Counted from the first letter of the stretch, positions 21,038 through 30,670 are shown. The stretch: 64,000 nt of DNA from JANQPA01 sp964548175 (GCA_964548175.1 CAZJQS010000018.1:1-64000); one strand, 5' to 3'. The notes: generated by a model from the sequence alone, not told the origin. Made by a program: numbers and translations.

Positions 21038-22156
21038 ATGAAAAGACTGACATTAAAGACGGGGATTCTTTGTGCATTAGTTTGGCTGATGCCTTCTATG
21101 GCCATTACAAATGATCCTCCGGTTTCTTTTGACAAGCAGTGGACGGGTGCTACCTATGCTTTTGTGCTACAGGCCCTGCCACAAATGCAAATTCCCTTTC
21201 AAGCCCAATATGAAGAAAAAATCATCGATTGGATTCGATTGTACATGACGCGTGGGAGCCGTTCATTTGAAAAAATGATGAGCGAATTTCCGTATTATTT
21301 TCCCATTTTTGAAGAAGCCCTGAATAAGGAAGGACTACCCGCAGAACTCAAGTATCTGGCTCTGGTAGAATCAGGGCTGATCCCGGATATCGAATCAAAG
21401 GCGGGCGCCGGAGGGCTCTGGCAGTTTATGCCTAATACCGCCAGGCATTATGGGCTGGAGATGAACGAGAGGGTAGACGAGCGTTTTGACCCGCACCTTT
21501 CGTCCACTGCCGCGGCCGCTATGCTTCGTTCCTTGTACGATCAGTTTGGCGACTGGAAGCTGGTGCTGGCGGCTTATAATTGTGGGCCGGGCCGGGTCAG
21601 AAAAGCGATCAGAATAACCGGCAGCAGTGCTTACGAGGATATCCGTGGTCTGTTACCTGATCAAACCAGAAACTACCTCATCAAATATACAGCTGCTGCT
21701 TTTGTTTCCATCCATCATGAACTGCTGGGCCTGCAGCCTGGAAAGGGAAAAGCCGGGTACCAGGAGTTTGCTGTGATGAAAGTGCATGAGGAGATGAGTT
21801 TTGAGACCATCATTGAAGCGACCGGTATTACAGAGGCGGAACTGCAGCGGCTTAATCCTGCCTATAAGCAAGGTATCCTGCCCGCAAGCGAAACGGGTAG
21901 CTTTCTGATCCTTCCGGCTGCGCTGGCCTTGGTTTTCGAGCAATTTTTGGCAGACAGGGGGGTGGAAATACCTTCGTATCTTTCCGGCGAGCCTGAACGT
22001 CCGAAAAAAACAGCAACTCAGCCGGCGCAATATTGGGTGTCTGCTTATGTGAAACCCCTGCCGCCCGAAGGGTTTTTACAGTTCAATTTGCAGGGCTTAT
22101 TATCATGGACTTATGACTGGGGGCTAAGCCTTTTTCACCTTTCAATATTTTCCTGA
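21038..22156 (+). CDS. membrane-bound lytic transglycosylase (SLT domain, MltD-like)
   Basis: A 372-residue exported protein (signal peptide MKRLTLKTGILCALVWLMPSMA). The transglycosylase domain covers about residues 95-225: the catalytic Glu111 in ALVESGL, then GAGGLWQFMPNTARHYGL and AAYNCGPGRVRKAI, the MltD/Slt70 family motifs. A C-terminal LysM-like segment (MSFETIIEATGITEAELQRLNP) should bind peptidoglycan. It cleaves murein glycan strands during wall remodelling. Its 3' end overlaps the convergent phosphatase gene by 22 bases. Confidence 0.88.
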   Translation: MKRLTLKTGILCALVWLMPSMAITNDPPVSFDKQWTGATYAFVLQALPQMQIPFQAQYEEKIIDWIRLYMTRGSRSFEKMMSEFPYYFPIFEEALNKEGLPAELKYLALVESGLIPDIESKAGAGGLWQFMPNTARHYGLEMNERVDERFDPHLSSTAAAAMLRSLYDQFGDWKLVLAAYNCGPGRVRKAIRITGSSAYEDIRGLLPDQTRNYLIKYTAAAFVSIHHELLGLQPGKGKAGYQEFAVMKVHEEMSFETIIEATGITEAELQRLNPAYKQGILPASETGSFLILPAALALVFEQFLADRGVEIPSYLSGEPERPKKTATQPAQYWVSAYVKPLPPEGFLQFNLQGLLSWTYDWGLSLFHLSIFS

Positions 22157-22815
22157 AAAATAAGTTCCCGGGTGTCCAGGTTTAGAGCACACAGTTGGTG
22201 AAGACCAGGCCTGGGATAAACGCAGCCGTTGTCAATGTCGATGACCGGGAGTTGGTCAAGTTCTTCAATGAACCTTTGAATCTTGGTTGCCGTAGCGGGC
22301 GTATGTCCATGTACAATGACCCGATCACCAAGCCATTGTCGATCAATATGCTGGTACCAGTTCCTGATCCAATACATAGAGGTATGATCTTCCAGCGGAG
22401 CTATGGCTTTGAAGTTCAATCCGGCGTGCACCAAAATGTAATCATCTAAAAGAATGCAGGCTTCCAGCGATCTGAACCAGTCCAGGTAGACTTCCGGAAG
22501 GTCTTTGGCCGTCCTCGCCTGAAAACTGTACAAGGTTTCTAAACCTCCATTGGCCCACCATAATCTTTCCCTTTCGGGACTGGCGTCCTGCGCTTCCAGC
22601 AGCATTTCTTCGTGATTACCACGAGTACATTGAATTTGAAAACCGAGATTCTGTAGCTGGATGATCTTGTCGATGACGCCCTTGGAGTCGGGGCCCCTGT
22701 CTACAAAATCGCCGAGAAGGTATAGTTCGTCTTCCCTGGATAATTCGATCTTATTCAATATAGCACCGAAAGTCCTGGCACAACCGTGAATATCGGAAAT
22801 GGCAAATCTGCTCAT
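22135..22815 (-). CDS. metallophosphoesterase (Ser/Thr phosphatase-like)
   Basis: A 226-residue calcineurin-like phosphoesterase. All metal-binding motifs are present: DIHG at residue 8, GDFVDRGPDS, GNHEEM and VHGHTP. The size and motifs resemble bacterial PrpA/ApaH-like enzymes; protein phosphatase versus dinucleotide polyphosphatase activity cannot be separated here. It overlaps the 3' end of the lytic transglycosylase gene tail to tail. Confidence 0.87.
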   Translation of the reverse strand: MSRFAISDIHGCARTFGAILNKIELSREDELYLLGDFVDRGPDSKGVIDKIIQLQNLGFQIQCTRGNHEEMLLEAQDASPERERLWWANGGLETLYSFQARTAKDLPEVYLDWFRSLEACILLDDYILVHAGLNFKAIAPLEDHTSMYWIRNWYQHIDRQWLGDRVIVHGHTPATATKIQRFIEELDQLPVIDIDNGCVYPRPGLHQLCALNLDTRELIFQENIER

Positions 22816-22929
22816 GTAGGTTTTATTGTTGTACTGCTTATCAATGAAGGCGGCAAATTGCCCGTAAATATAATAGGTTTAGCGCTCCCAGGCGAGGACA
22901 TTGAAAGGTTATATCGTGCTTTGGTAATT

Positions 22930-23020
22930 TTCACCGCGAAGAAGCTAAGGAACACGGAGTCTCAGCGGCCTTGGCGTCTTTGTGGTAGGTTCAAATGGGT
23001 TTTATTGATTTTCAATGTTC
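22930..23020. repeat. R3 'accgcaaag' imperfect palindromic repeat, copy 1
   Basis: A segment beginning tcaccgcgaagaagctaagg and continuing through ggcgtctttgtggt, followed by attgattttcaatgttc. Its plan (accgc-aag ... cttt-g-ggt) and trailing motif match 35627-35712. Such accgcaaagacgc...gcgtctttgcggt elements are scattered in many bacterial genomes and often yield spurious predicted peptides (PWRLCG in one frame here). Confidence 0.6.
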
Positions 23021-23108
23021 GGACAGGCGCCAAACCTATATTTTAAAAAGCACTTTATTGAACTACTTTAACAGTAATTTTTTTACTTTGTTAATAGAGC
23101 AAATAAAG

Positions 23109-23287
23109 AAGTTGTTTAAAGTTTCCTGCTGGAAGCGAAAAAACAGGATTTTATGTCCAGTTGAGGCTTTTTTTGAGCTTCATACCAGCGCTGTGGAGCG
23201 AGAAACCATGCCTGCCGGCAGGCAGGAAAACGAAAAATGGGCATAAAAGATGTTTTTGCAGCCCAGTGAGGAAACTTTAAACAACTT
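23109..23287 (+). repeat. R1 miniature element with 19-bp terminal inverted repeats
   Basis: The 179-base element starts with aagttgtttaaagtttcct (23109-23127) and ends with its exact reverse complement (23269-23287). The left 113 bases reappear inverted at 53-164, and the right 40 or so bases reappear at 25366-25409. An internal perfect palindrome, cctgccggcagg, sits at 23211-23222. There is no coding capacity, so this fits a non-autonomous miniature element. It lies 47 bases upstream of an aminotransferase start codon and may supply its leader. A target-site duplication is not clear because the flanks are A-rich. Confidence 0.7.
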
Positions 23288-23334
23288 AAAAATTAATCAC
23301 CAGGACAAAATCAGTTTTATAAAAGAATAACATC

Positions 23335-24483
23335 ATGGAACTACCAACCCAATTGCAGGTGCAAAATATCCACTCCTTTGATCCGCCGAAAAGAAAACTA
23401 ATGGGCCCAGGCCCATCGGATATTCATCCGCGAGTATCCGAAGCCATGTCCCGGCATTGCATCGGACATCTGGACCCGGAGTTTGTCAGGGTCATGGATG
23501 AGATCAAGATCATGACCCAATACGTTTTCCAAACTACCAACAAACTGACCATGGTGCTGTCGGCGCCGGGTTCAGCAGGTATGGAAGCTTGTTTTGTGAA
23601 TCTGGTCGAACTTGGTGACAAGGTGATCGTTTGCATCAACGGCGTGTTCGGAGGCCGGATGAAAGAAAATGTAGAACGGATTGGTGGAGTCCCGGTCGTA
23701 GTAGAGGATGACTGGGGCAAGCCCGTGGACCCGAATAAGGTAGAAGAACAACTCAAAGCGCATCCGGATGCCAAGATCCTGGCTTTTGTGCACGCGGAAA
23801 CCTCTACCGGTGTTCGCTCTGACGCCCGGCAGCTTTGCGGGCTGGCTAAACAGCACGGCTGCCTGACCATCGTGGATACCGTAACTTCCCTGGCAGGAAT
23901 ACCGGTATTAGTTGACGATTGGGGGATGGACGCAGTTTATTCCGGTAGCCAGAAGTGCTTGTCTTGTACACCGGGCTTATCACCGATCACCTTCAGCGAC
24001 AAGGCGGTGAACGTGATCCGGAAGCGCAAGACTAAAGTCCAGAGCTGGTTCCTGGATATGAACCTTGTCATGAGCTACTGGGGTAATGGCCAGGCTAAAC
24101 GTTCTTATCATCATACGGCTCCGGTAAATGCGCTTTATGCTATGCATGAGGCTTTGCTGCTGGTCAGAGAAGAAGGGCTGGACGATCGCTGGGAGCGCCA
24201 TCATCAGATGCACCTGAAGCTGAAGGCAGGCCTGGAGGAACTGGGCTTCCGGTATTTGGTGGACGAGGAATACCGGCTTCCGGATCTGAATGCGGTTTTC
24301 CTGCCCGATGGTTATGACGAAGCGCAATTGAGGAAAAGACTTCTGGAGGAGCATATGCTGGAAGTAGGCGGCGGCCTGGGCGCCTTTGCCGGAAAGATCT
24401 GGAGGATTGGTTTGATGGGGTATAGCGCCAGAGAGGAAAATGTGGCGTATTGTCTGGATGCCCTGAAAGAGGTTATGAAATAA
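23335..24483 (+). CDS. class V aminotransferase (alanine-glyoxylate/serine-pyruvate type)
   Basis: A 382-residue PLP enzyme. It shows LMGPGPSDIHPRV at the start, LSAPGSAGMEACFVNL for cofactor phosphate contact, the aspartate block LTIVDTVTSLAGIPV and the PLP lysine in YSGSQKCLSCTPGL. These fit alanine:glyoxylate/serine:pyruvate aminotransferases; substrate preference among alanine, serine and aspartate as donor is not decidable. The ATG at 23335 lies just after the R1 element and an AT-rich leader. Confidence 0.87.
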   Translation: MELPTQLQVQNIHSFDPPKRKLMGPGPSDIHPRVSEAMSRHCIGHLDPEFVRVMDEIKIMTQYVFQTTNKLTMVLSAPGSAGMEACFVNLVELGDKVIVCINGVFGGRMKENVERIGGVPVVVEDDWGKPVDPNKVEEQLKAHPDAKILAFVHAETSTGVRSDARQLCGLAKQHGCLTIVDTVTSLAGIPVLVDDWGMDAVYSGSQKCLSCTPGLSPITFSDKAVNVIRKRKTKVQSWFLDMNLVMSYWGNGQAKRSYHHTAPVNALYAMHEALLLVREEGLDDRWERHHQMHLKLKAGLEELGFRYLVDEEYRLPDLNAVFLPDGYDEAQLRKRLLEEHMLEVGGGLGAFAGKIWRIGLMGYSAREENVAYCLDALKEVMK

Positions 24484-24561
24484 CTTTTTTGGAACGCGAG
24501 GTATGGCCTCCCCCCTGCCGGTCGTAAAGAGCAGAGCGTTTTTCATTCAAAACCATTGACC

Positions 24562-25305
24562 ATGACTCATCGTCAGCCCAATATACTTGAATCTTTCCCT
24601 AAGCTTATCGCTGCGGAATCTCTTCGTCACGGCGGAGTTAGTCCGCAACCCTATAGCTCGCTTAACCTTGGTCTTTACACAGAAGATGCTCATGAGCATG
24701 TGGAAGAAAATCGCAAGCGCTTCTTTAAAGATCTGGGGCTCGAGGAGTCAGAAGTGGCGGGAGCTTTTCAGGTGCATAAGGACGAGATCAAAATAGTGCA
24801 ACAACCTGGTCAGTACAAAGGCTTCGACGCCTTGATCACCGACCGGCCGAATGTGTTTTTGACCATCACCGTGGCAGATTGTGCGCCCATTCTGATCTAT
24901 GATGCAGAAAAAGAGGTGATTGGCGCTGCTCATGCCGGATGGAAGGGAACAGTAGCGGAAATAGGGAAAAAGACTCTTCAGGCTATGCAACAACACTTTG
25001 GGACCCGGCCTGCATCTTGCTTTGTATACATCGGCACCTGCATCGATCACGATTCTTTTGAAGTGGATAATGATGTGGCCATGTATTTCGATCAGTCTTT
25101 TAAAAGGTGGGATGCTGAAAAAGGCAAGTTTTTTGTGGATTTGAAAAAAGTGAACCGGTATTTTCTGGAAAAAGCAGGCGTGCCGATCCATCAAATAGGC
25201 GTTTCTCCCTTTTCTACGGTAAAGAATAATGAGGATTATTTTTCGCACCGAAAGGAAAATGGGAAAACAGGCAGAGCCCTCGCACTGATCGGCAGGAGGT
25301 CGTAA
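24562..25305 (+). CDS. pgeF: PgeF/YfiH-type laccase-domain protein (polyphenol oxidase family)
   Basis: A 247-residue single-domain protein. I use the ATG at 24562; a TTG two codons earlier is possible. Motifs of the YfiH/PgeF family are present: RHGGVSPQPYSSLNLG at the start, the zinc-binding Cys/His in ADCAPILIYD, GAAHAGWKGTVAEIG, and CIDHDSFEV. The family includes peptidoglycan-editing factor PgeF and purine nucleoside phosphorylase-like activities, so the annotation is broad. It follows the aminotransferase gene by 78 bases on the same strand. Confidence 0.85.
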   Translation: MTHRQPNILESFPKLIAAESLRHGGVSPQPYSSLNLGLYTEDAHEHVEENRKRFFKDLGLEESEVAGAFQVHKDEIKIVQQPGQYKGFDALITDRPNVFLTITVADCAPILIYDAEKEVIGAAHAGWKGTVAEIGKKTLQAMQQHFGTRPASCFVYIGTCIDHDSFEVDNDVAMYFDQSFKRWDAEKGKFFVDLKKVNRYFLEKAGVPIHQIGVSPFSTVKNNEDYFSHRKENGKTGRALALIGRRS

Positions 25306-25354
25306 TTCATGTCAGGGGGCAGTACGTTTTATAGGTTAGCTCTTCTTTTAAGCA

Positions 25355-25515
25355 AGAGGCTGTCCCAAAAGACGTTTTTGCAGCCCAGTGAGGAAACTTT
25401 AAACAACTTCAATATATTTTAGCGGTGTTTCTAGAGAAAAAATAAAAGTTTTTCTCTAGAAATACCGCTAAAAAAGAAATTTATTAGGCTGCGAAAACCT
25501 GCAGGATGCTTTTAA
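25355..25515. repeat. mosaic of R1 and R2 repeat pieces around a 24-bp hairpin
   Basis: Three repeat parts are joined. At 25355-25372 is the R2 left end (gaggctgtcccaaaagac). At 25366-25409 is the R1 right end, nearly identical to 23246-23287. At 25418-25441/25449-25472 is a 24-bp inverted repeat with one mismatch and a 7-base loop. At 25469-25511 is the R2 right half, matching 38281-38323. It lies between the convergent PgeF-like and ABC transporter genes, so the hairpin may also terminate transcription from both sides. Confidence 0.65.
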
Positions 25516-27308
25516 TGCTGTGCATGCAACTCTTTCTGATGATTCCAAAGGTCTTGAAAAGCTTTGCTGTGTTCAAGCAGGTCCTCGAAGGTGCCTTCAT
25601 CTACTACACGGCCCTGGTCCATCACGTAAACGTAATCAAACAAACGCAACAAGTGCAGGCGGTGTAACGAAGAAATAACGGCTTTATGCCGGAATTCTTT
25701 GAACAACCGCTTGTAGATGATCAACTCCGTCTTGGGGTCGACGCTGCTGGTTGGTTCGTCCAGGAGAACGATGTCACTTTCTTTGGCGGCCAGGACACCC
25801 CGCGCGAGGGCCAGCCGTTGTTTTTGACCTCCCGACAGGTTCACGCCTTTCTCTTTGATATCGGTATCCAGGCCATCCGGCAGTTGGTGGACGACCTCTT
25901 CAAACTGAACGACCTTGCAGATGCGCTCCAGTTCCTCCCGTTCGGAAGGGAGGCCAAGATTAATGTTATAAGCAATGGTGCTTTCAAAGATCTCCGGCTC
26001 CTGAGGGAAAAGCGTCACATGGTTGCTGATCACGTCTAGGTGTTCAAAAGTTTGATCATCAACATTCAGGCGGAGGCCGGGCTGAGCCTGGTAGAGGCCC
26101 CGTAAAAGCGCCAGTAGGGTGCTTTTACCGCTGCCGCTTTCGCCGATAAGGGCGACCTTCTGCCCTCTTTCAAAAGCTATGTTGAGATTGATCAAGCCCC
26201 GGACGCCGCCTTCTTCCTGTTCAGAAGATTGATGGGAAAAATTCAGCTGGCTGATGACCATCTTTTTCCAGTTGTTGTTCAACGCGACTTCTGATTCCGG
26301 CAGATGTTGTTCTTCATAGGCTTCGATGATGTTAAAAGCCGTCTGGACGTCTGTATCGTATTGAACGATCTGGTTGTATTGCCAGGCAAAGTTGTGAAAT
26401 ACGCTGGTGAAGCGCTGCACATAGCTCATGAGCGTGACCAGCCCGCCGATCAGAAAGACTTCGCCGGGTACATAATTCTGGTAGATATAGCCGATCAATA
26501 TGCTGACATAGATCAGCGAGATGCAGAAATCTACCGTGAACCACTTCCATTCGTTCACGTACACCTTACGTTTGAACGGAGGAAATACGTTATTGACCTT
26601 TTGCATCAGTCCCCGTTCCATGCGCTCTTCTAACCGAAGGGTGATGACCGTGATGATGTTAGACAAGCTGTCGAACAAGGTCGAAGAAACGATGTGTTCC
26701 CTTTCGTTAGTCTCGCGATGTGCGGCAATGAACGGCTTATCAAAGCGGTTGATGATCCAGATGATGCCGATACCCATCAGGATGGCTAATCCGCCGAAGT
26801 AAGGCGCAAAGTAGATCATGGCTGAAAGGGAGAACAGGAACTTCATGATAGTGTGGAAATACATGAAGCCGTTTTCAAAGAACTCTTTCAGTGCTTCGTA
26901 GGCCTTTCGCATCCGGTTGATAGTAGCTCCGCTGTGGTTGTCCTGATGCCATTTGGTGGGCAGATGGACGGCTTTATGGTAGAGTTCCTGGAGGAAGTTC
27001 TGGCTCAGGTTGAAGGCCAGTTTCCGTTCTTTCACCCTTGAAATGCCATGAAATACCCAGTCGAGAAACCACAATATCAGGTAAGCCAAAGCATACTTCC
27101 AGGTAGATTCAATGACTGCCGTGCCTTTTCGCTGTAATTCGTTGATAAACCAGCCCCAGATGATCGGGTTGGCCGCGTCAAACAAATTGCTCAGACTAAA
27201 CATGGAATAGATCTTCACATACTCTCCCCGCTCTTTCCTGGCGTACTTCCAGGCCGTACGCATCATGGAAACATAGGGGTTCTTCCCCAGTTTGATTTTG
27301 CTAGACAT
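25512..27308 (-). CDS. ABC transporter, fused permease/ATPase exporter half
   Basis: A 598-residue type IV (exporter-fold) half-transporter. The six-helix membrane domain occupies about residues 35-320 and the ATPase domain about 345-590, with Walker A GESGSGKSTLL, signature LSGGQKQRLALARG, Walker B IVLLDEPTSSVD and the switch His in SSLHRLH. It probably works as a homodimer because no partner half is adjacent. The substrate (lipid, peptide or drug) is not predictable. The stop codon touches the R2 repeat. Confidence 0.88.
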   Translation of the reverse strand: MSSKIKLGKNPYVSMMRTAWKYARKERGEYVKIYSMFSLSNLFDAANPIIWGWFINELQRKGTAVIESTWKYALAYLILWFLDWVFHGISRVKERKLAFNLSQNFLQELYHKAVHLPTKWHQDNHSGATINRMRKAYEALKEFFENGFMYFHTIMKFLFSLSAMIYFAPYFGGLAILMGIGIIWIINRFDKPFIAAHRETNEREHIVSSTLFDSLSNIITVITLRLEERMERGLMQKVNNVFPPFKRKVYVNEWKWFTVDFCISLIYVSILIGYIYQNYVPGEVFLIGGLVTLMSYVQRFTSVFHNFAWQYNQIVQYDTDVQTAFNIIEAYEEQHLPESEVALNNNWKKMVISQLNFSHQSSEQEEGGVRGLINLNIAFERGQKVALIGESGSGKSTLLALLRGLYQAQPGLRLNVDDQTFEHLDVISNHVTLFPQEPEIFESTIAYNINLGLPSEREELERICKVVQFEEVVHQLPDGLDTDIKEKGVNLSGGQKQRLALARGVLAAKESDIVLLDEPTSSVDPKTELIIYKRLFKEFRHKAVISSLHRLHLLRLFDYVYVMDQGRVVDEGTFEDLLEHSKAFQDLWNHQKELHAQH

Positions 27309-27715
27309 AAAGTGGGATTTTGGAAAATAACAATTGGATGAATGGTTCTGGATTACAGTAGTGATAGGGCAAAACGAAAATAAGCATTGAGCCCTTTCTT
27401 GCTAATGCCGAAAATGCCGGTAAAAAAATGTTGAAATGAATAACGGGCGTGCGTACTTATCTCCTTTTCATGACGATTAGGTTTTGATGCAAAAATAGGA
27501 ACCGATGAGAGCGGGAAAACGTTCCGGGAGGATTTAAAAAAAAATAAAAATAAATGACTTTTTACACAACCCCATGCTATCCAAATGGTTGGTTTGGGAA
27601 AGGAGATGGGCGACGGTGGTTTCTAAATTTCATGCGGGAACAAATGCTAATTTGTCTTCTAAGAAGGAAAAATTGCCAGGGAGTTGAGTTATGTGCTCCA
27701 CATGTCATCCAATAA
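27309..27715. other. 407-base gap between two minus-strand genes
   Basis: It holds a minus-strand TATTTTTG box at 27490-27497 (TAnnTTTG consensus), a possible promoter for the ABC transporter gene, without a matching -33 box. It also contains the 19-base tgactttttacacaacccc (27555-27573), which recurs almost exactly at 48974-48989 and 55765-55783 (R4). I see no coding frame. Confidence 0.4.
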
Positions 27716-28912
27716 CTACCTTTTCCAACCGATCACCCTGGCCCTTCCTTTCACTGCAATAACGACAGTTTGTACCTGTTGGGCCAGTTGATTTAGGATA
27801 CTCTTCAGCGCTATTACCATTTTCTGCTCTTTCAGCCATTCCTTGATCGCTTCTACATTAAGCGCCGCATACGAAACGCCTAAAATAAATAGCAAGGCGC
27901 CCAGAATCACTGCAATAGGATCCAGTGAGCGCGCAAAAAAAGTGGATAAGCCCAGCCCAAACCAGCTGCCGTACAAGACCACAAAGTGGATGATGTAAAT
28001 ATTCAAAGTGCTCCTTCCAATCTCGTTGAATAAAGAAAAACGGGCCAGTATTTTTTCCAGTAAAATAAATCCGGAAATGAACAACAGTACATGCCCCAAA
28101 CGGATAAACAGGTAGTTGTTGTACGCTACTTGTTTGAATACCTCTATATCGAAACTGTAGTGCAATTGCATGAACATCCAGGAGGAACGCTGCATCAAAA
28201 AGAACCCGACGGTGGCCAGAATAAAAGGAAGGACCTTTATACCGAATATTTTCTTATGAAAATGACCATAATAGACAGTGCCTATAAAGCCACCCAGTAA
28301 GGTATAACCTACCCAAGGTAAAGGAGTAAACACAGAACCGCCGGTCCTGGTCAGGTAATTGCTGAAGGCCGTCGGCCAGCTTGAATAATCAAAACTCATA
28401 TACCAGGGCTCCAGCAGAAAAATCACCACACCGCTGATCAGCAATAAGGCCTGAAAAGCATAGAGCGGCAGGCGCTTGCTGATCTGATAATACAAACTCA
28501 GTACGATCAGACCTATACCGATGCAATGCAGTACGTCTATTTTCCAAAATTCACGGTAGATCTGACCGATCATCATGCCCAGAAAATTGGCCCTCAATAA
28601 GTAGCCCCAAAAAATAAGCTGCAACCCTCTCTTAAATGCCTTTTTGGCTCTTTTTTCCCGATATGCAGCATCATCTTTTCGGAATAGTAAATAAATCAGC
28701 ACCAGCCCGGTTACGGTAAAAAAAATGGGCGCCGTAAATCCTTTACAGAACATCCAGGTTTGGTACAAGGGATTAGTAGCAATCCGGTAGGCAGGATTAA
28801 TAAGGGTGTCAATAAAATGCCCCTGCAGCATCATCAAGATGGCATAAGCTCTTAATGAGTCAATATGATGTAAGCGGCCCATCGGCGATGTGGCCTTTGA
28901 GATAGTTGTCAT
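27716..28912 (-). CDS. HGSNAT/DUF1624-like multi-pass membrane acyltransferase
   Basis: A 398-residue polytopic membrane protein with about ten hydrophobic segments. The start RLHHIDSLRAYAILMMLQGHF carries the SxRxxAIxxMxxxH pattern of the heparan-α-glucosaminide N-acetyltransferase-like (DUF1624/YeiB-related) group, and a later SWFGLG/STLNIYIIHFVVLYG helix resembles the acyltransferase-3 superfamily. It likely transfers an acyl group across the membrane to an envelope sugar or lipid; the substrate is unknown. The last 40 residues are cytoplasmic and basic. It stands alone. Confidence 0.72.
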   Translation of the reverse strand: MTTISKATSPMGRLHHIDSLRAYAILMMLQGHFIDTLINPAYRIATNPLYQTWMFCKGFTAPIFFTVTGLVLIYLLFRKDDAAYREKRAKKAFKRGLQLIFWGYLLRANFLGMMIGQIYREFWKIDVLHCIGIGLIVLSLYYQISKRLPLYAFQALLLISGVVIFLLEPWYMSFDYSSWPTAFSNYLTRTGGSVFTPLPWVGYTLLGGFIGTVYYGHFHKKIFGIKVLPFILATVGFFLMQRSSWMFMQLHYSFDIEVFKQVAYNNYLFIRLGHVLLFISGFILLEKILARFSLFNEIGRSTLNIYIIHFVVLYGSWFGLGLSTFFARSLDPIAVILGALLFILGVSYAALNVEAIKEWLKEQKMVIALKSILNQLAQQVQTVVIAVKGRARVIGWKR

Positions 28913-29023
28913 TCCTGTGTTTCAGCCAAAGGTCGGTGAGGACCTGTTAAGTGTTAAAAAGTGTTAACTTTTTCTTGTTAACAGGTGGAGAACGCAAAGG
29001 GTTTCAAAATCTTGTACTTAGGG

Positions 29024-30670
29024 TTATCTTTTTATGACTTTCTTAGTCGTTTCCTTGCTTTTGCCGGTATACTGAATAAAATACAAGCCGGCCGGCAACT
29101 CACTGATATCCACTTCCTGCAGGAAGGCCCCTTCCTGCACTTGAATGGTCTTGAAAATGCTGCCATTCATGCTGACAACCCGGAAAAATTCACCTTTTTC
29201 GAACGGAAGAGTGGAGCGTATGCTTAGCTGGTCTTCTGTTATATTTGGTGTAACTTCCCAACTGAAAGCAGCATTCCTGAAATCGATCACGATGATTTCA
29301 GAATAATCCACGGCGCCATCAAAGTCCACCTGCATCAAACGATAGTAATTCTTTCCACTTGAAGGGCGCGTATCGATAAAAGAATACTCCCTGGGCGTAA
29401 GGCTGGTTCCGGCGCCTTCTACCTGGCCGATCGCCTCAAATCGCTGACCGTCCCTGCTTCGTTCAATGATCATATGGCTGTTGTTCTGCTCCGACTCGGT
29501 AGTCCAGCGGAGGAAAATGTCGGTTGATCTGGCCTGCCCTTGGAAAGAACTGAGTGCTATCGGCAGCAAGGTCATGGTATTGATGTTGTCGCCAACCAGC
29601 CAGGCGCATTGCTCACCTACTGCCATGATGAGAAAATTGTAATTGGTGTTCTGGTTCAACCCTGTGATGGTAGTCGAAGTGCCGGTTCCATTATAAACGA
29701 AATAATCCACCCCATCAGCACCGAGGGTATTGCTGGTTTGATTAAAAACTTCATTGCTCTCTCCACGAGCCGACCAGTCTGAATTTGCGGTAAAGTCGGA
29801 AGCGTCGTAGAGCCCTTGAAGGTTGGGTACAAGCAGATCAGCAGCAGGCGCCACGCCTTCCCTGGCCACCACCAGGTAAGTCTCCGGACAATCGCCGGTG
29901 CCGTCTTCCGTCCAGCTTAGGTCCAACGTTTTGTCCAAAACATCGGAAGTGATAAAACTGGTGATGTTGGTGAGCGTGCATAAAGAACCTGTAATAGGGG
30001 TGATGCTGATGGAGTTAAAGGCGATGTGATCTGTTCCAGGGCCGGTGCCCGAAATTCTCAAAAAAACCGAAGAACCACTCGCAATATTACCCATGCAGAC
30101 GACGCCTTGGTTAATGGGATTACCTACCCAAAATGGAGCTGGAAAGACCGGACTGCCAGGAGGAAGGACAACGGGGCTCCCAATAGGATTCCAGGGGCCG
30201 GTTTCACTGAATCCATATTCGAGGGTGTAGGTTTGATCATCGGCGTCACTGTTCCATATCCTGACGTCAAAATCTATATCTAAACTATAAAAAGGGGTAG
30301 CCGGCATGATGTTATTGTCTATTTTCAGTATAACGGACCAATCGCCGACAGGACTAATCCCTAGCCAGGTATTTCCACCATCGGTTACTGCAAAAACGGC
30401 ATCAGCAGGCGGAACTGCCGTGGTGGCAACCGTTCCTCCATTCAAGGTAGTAATGCCGCTGAAACTGACGCCTTCATCGTCCAGTTGTCCGGCCATAGGG
30501 GGAGCGTCAATACCGGCGCCGGTAAAAGGGCCTTCATTTACGCCGTCAAGGGTGCTTTGGAAGTCGATCAGGACCGCGCCGGTGGTCGTCAGGCTGAGCT
30601 GCGCTTTTCCTTGTTTTGTACAAAACCCGAAAAGGCAGATGGTGATAAGGATTAAGTAATTGTCTTTCAT
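29024..30670 (-). CDS. T9SS-secreted multidomain protein
   Basis: A 548-residue exported protein; ATG 30670 is used, because the frame's earlier start would be a TTG. After the signal peptide (ending GKAQ), an extracellular β-rich region (about 20-230) includes Thr/Ser-rich, Pro-rich segments, followed by a fibronectin-like unit (about 235-375) and another β-domain (ALSSFQGQARSTDIFLRWTTESEQNN...). The last 80 residues are a type A T9SS sorting domain ending LPAGLYFIQYTGKSKETTKKVIKR. It should be released or anchored at the cell surface. Its function is unknown. Confidence 0.8.
   Translation of the reverse strand: MKDNYLILITICLFGFCTKQGKAQLSLTTTGAVLIDFQSTLDGVNEGPFTGAGIDAPPMAGQLDDEGVSFSGITTLNGGTVATTAVPPADAVFAVTDGGNTWLGISPVGDWSVILKIDNNIMPATPFYSLDIDFDVRIWNSDADDQTYTLEYGFSETGPWNPIGSPVVLPPGSPVFPAPFWVGNPINQGVVCMGNIASGSSVFLRISGTGPGTDHIAFNSISITPITGSLCTLTNITSFITSDVLDKTLDLSWTEDGTGDCPETYLVVAREGVAPAADLLVPNLQGLYDASDFTANSDWSARGESNEVFNQTSNTLGADGVDYFVYNGTGTSTTITGLNQNTNYNFLIMAVGEQCAWLVGDNINTMTLLPIALSSFQGQARSTDIFLRWTTESEQNNSHMIIERSRDGQRFEAIGQVEGAGTSLTPREYSFIDTRPSSGKNYYRLMQVDFDGAVDYSEIIVIDFRNAAFSWEVTPNITEDQLSIRSTLPFEKGEFFRVVSMNGSIFKTIQVQEGAFLQEVDISELPAGLYFIQYTGKSKETTKKVIKR

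Noticed and set aside
25355..25515. Insertion sequence remnant with transposase
   Set aside because: There is no transposase-like frame; only short repeat pieces and a hairpin are present.
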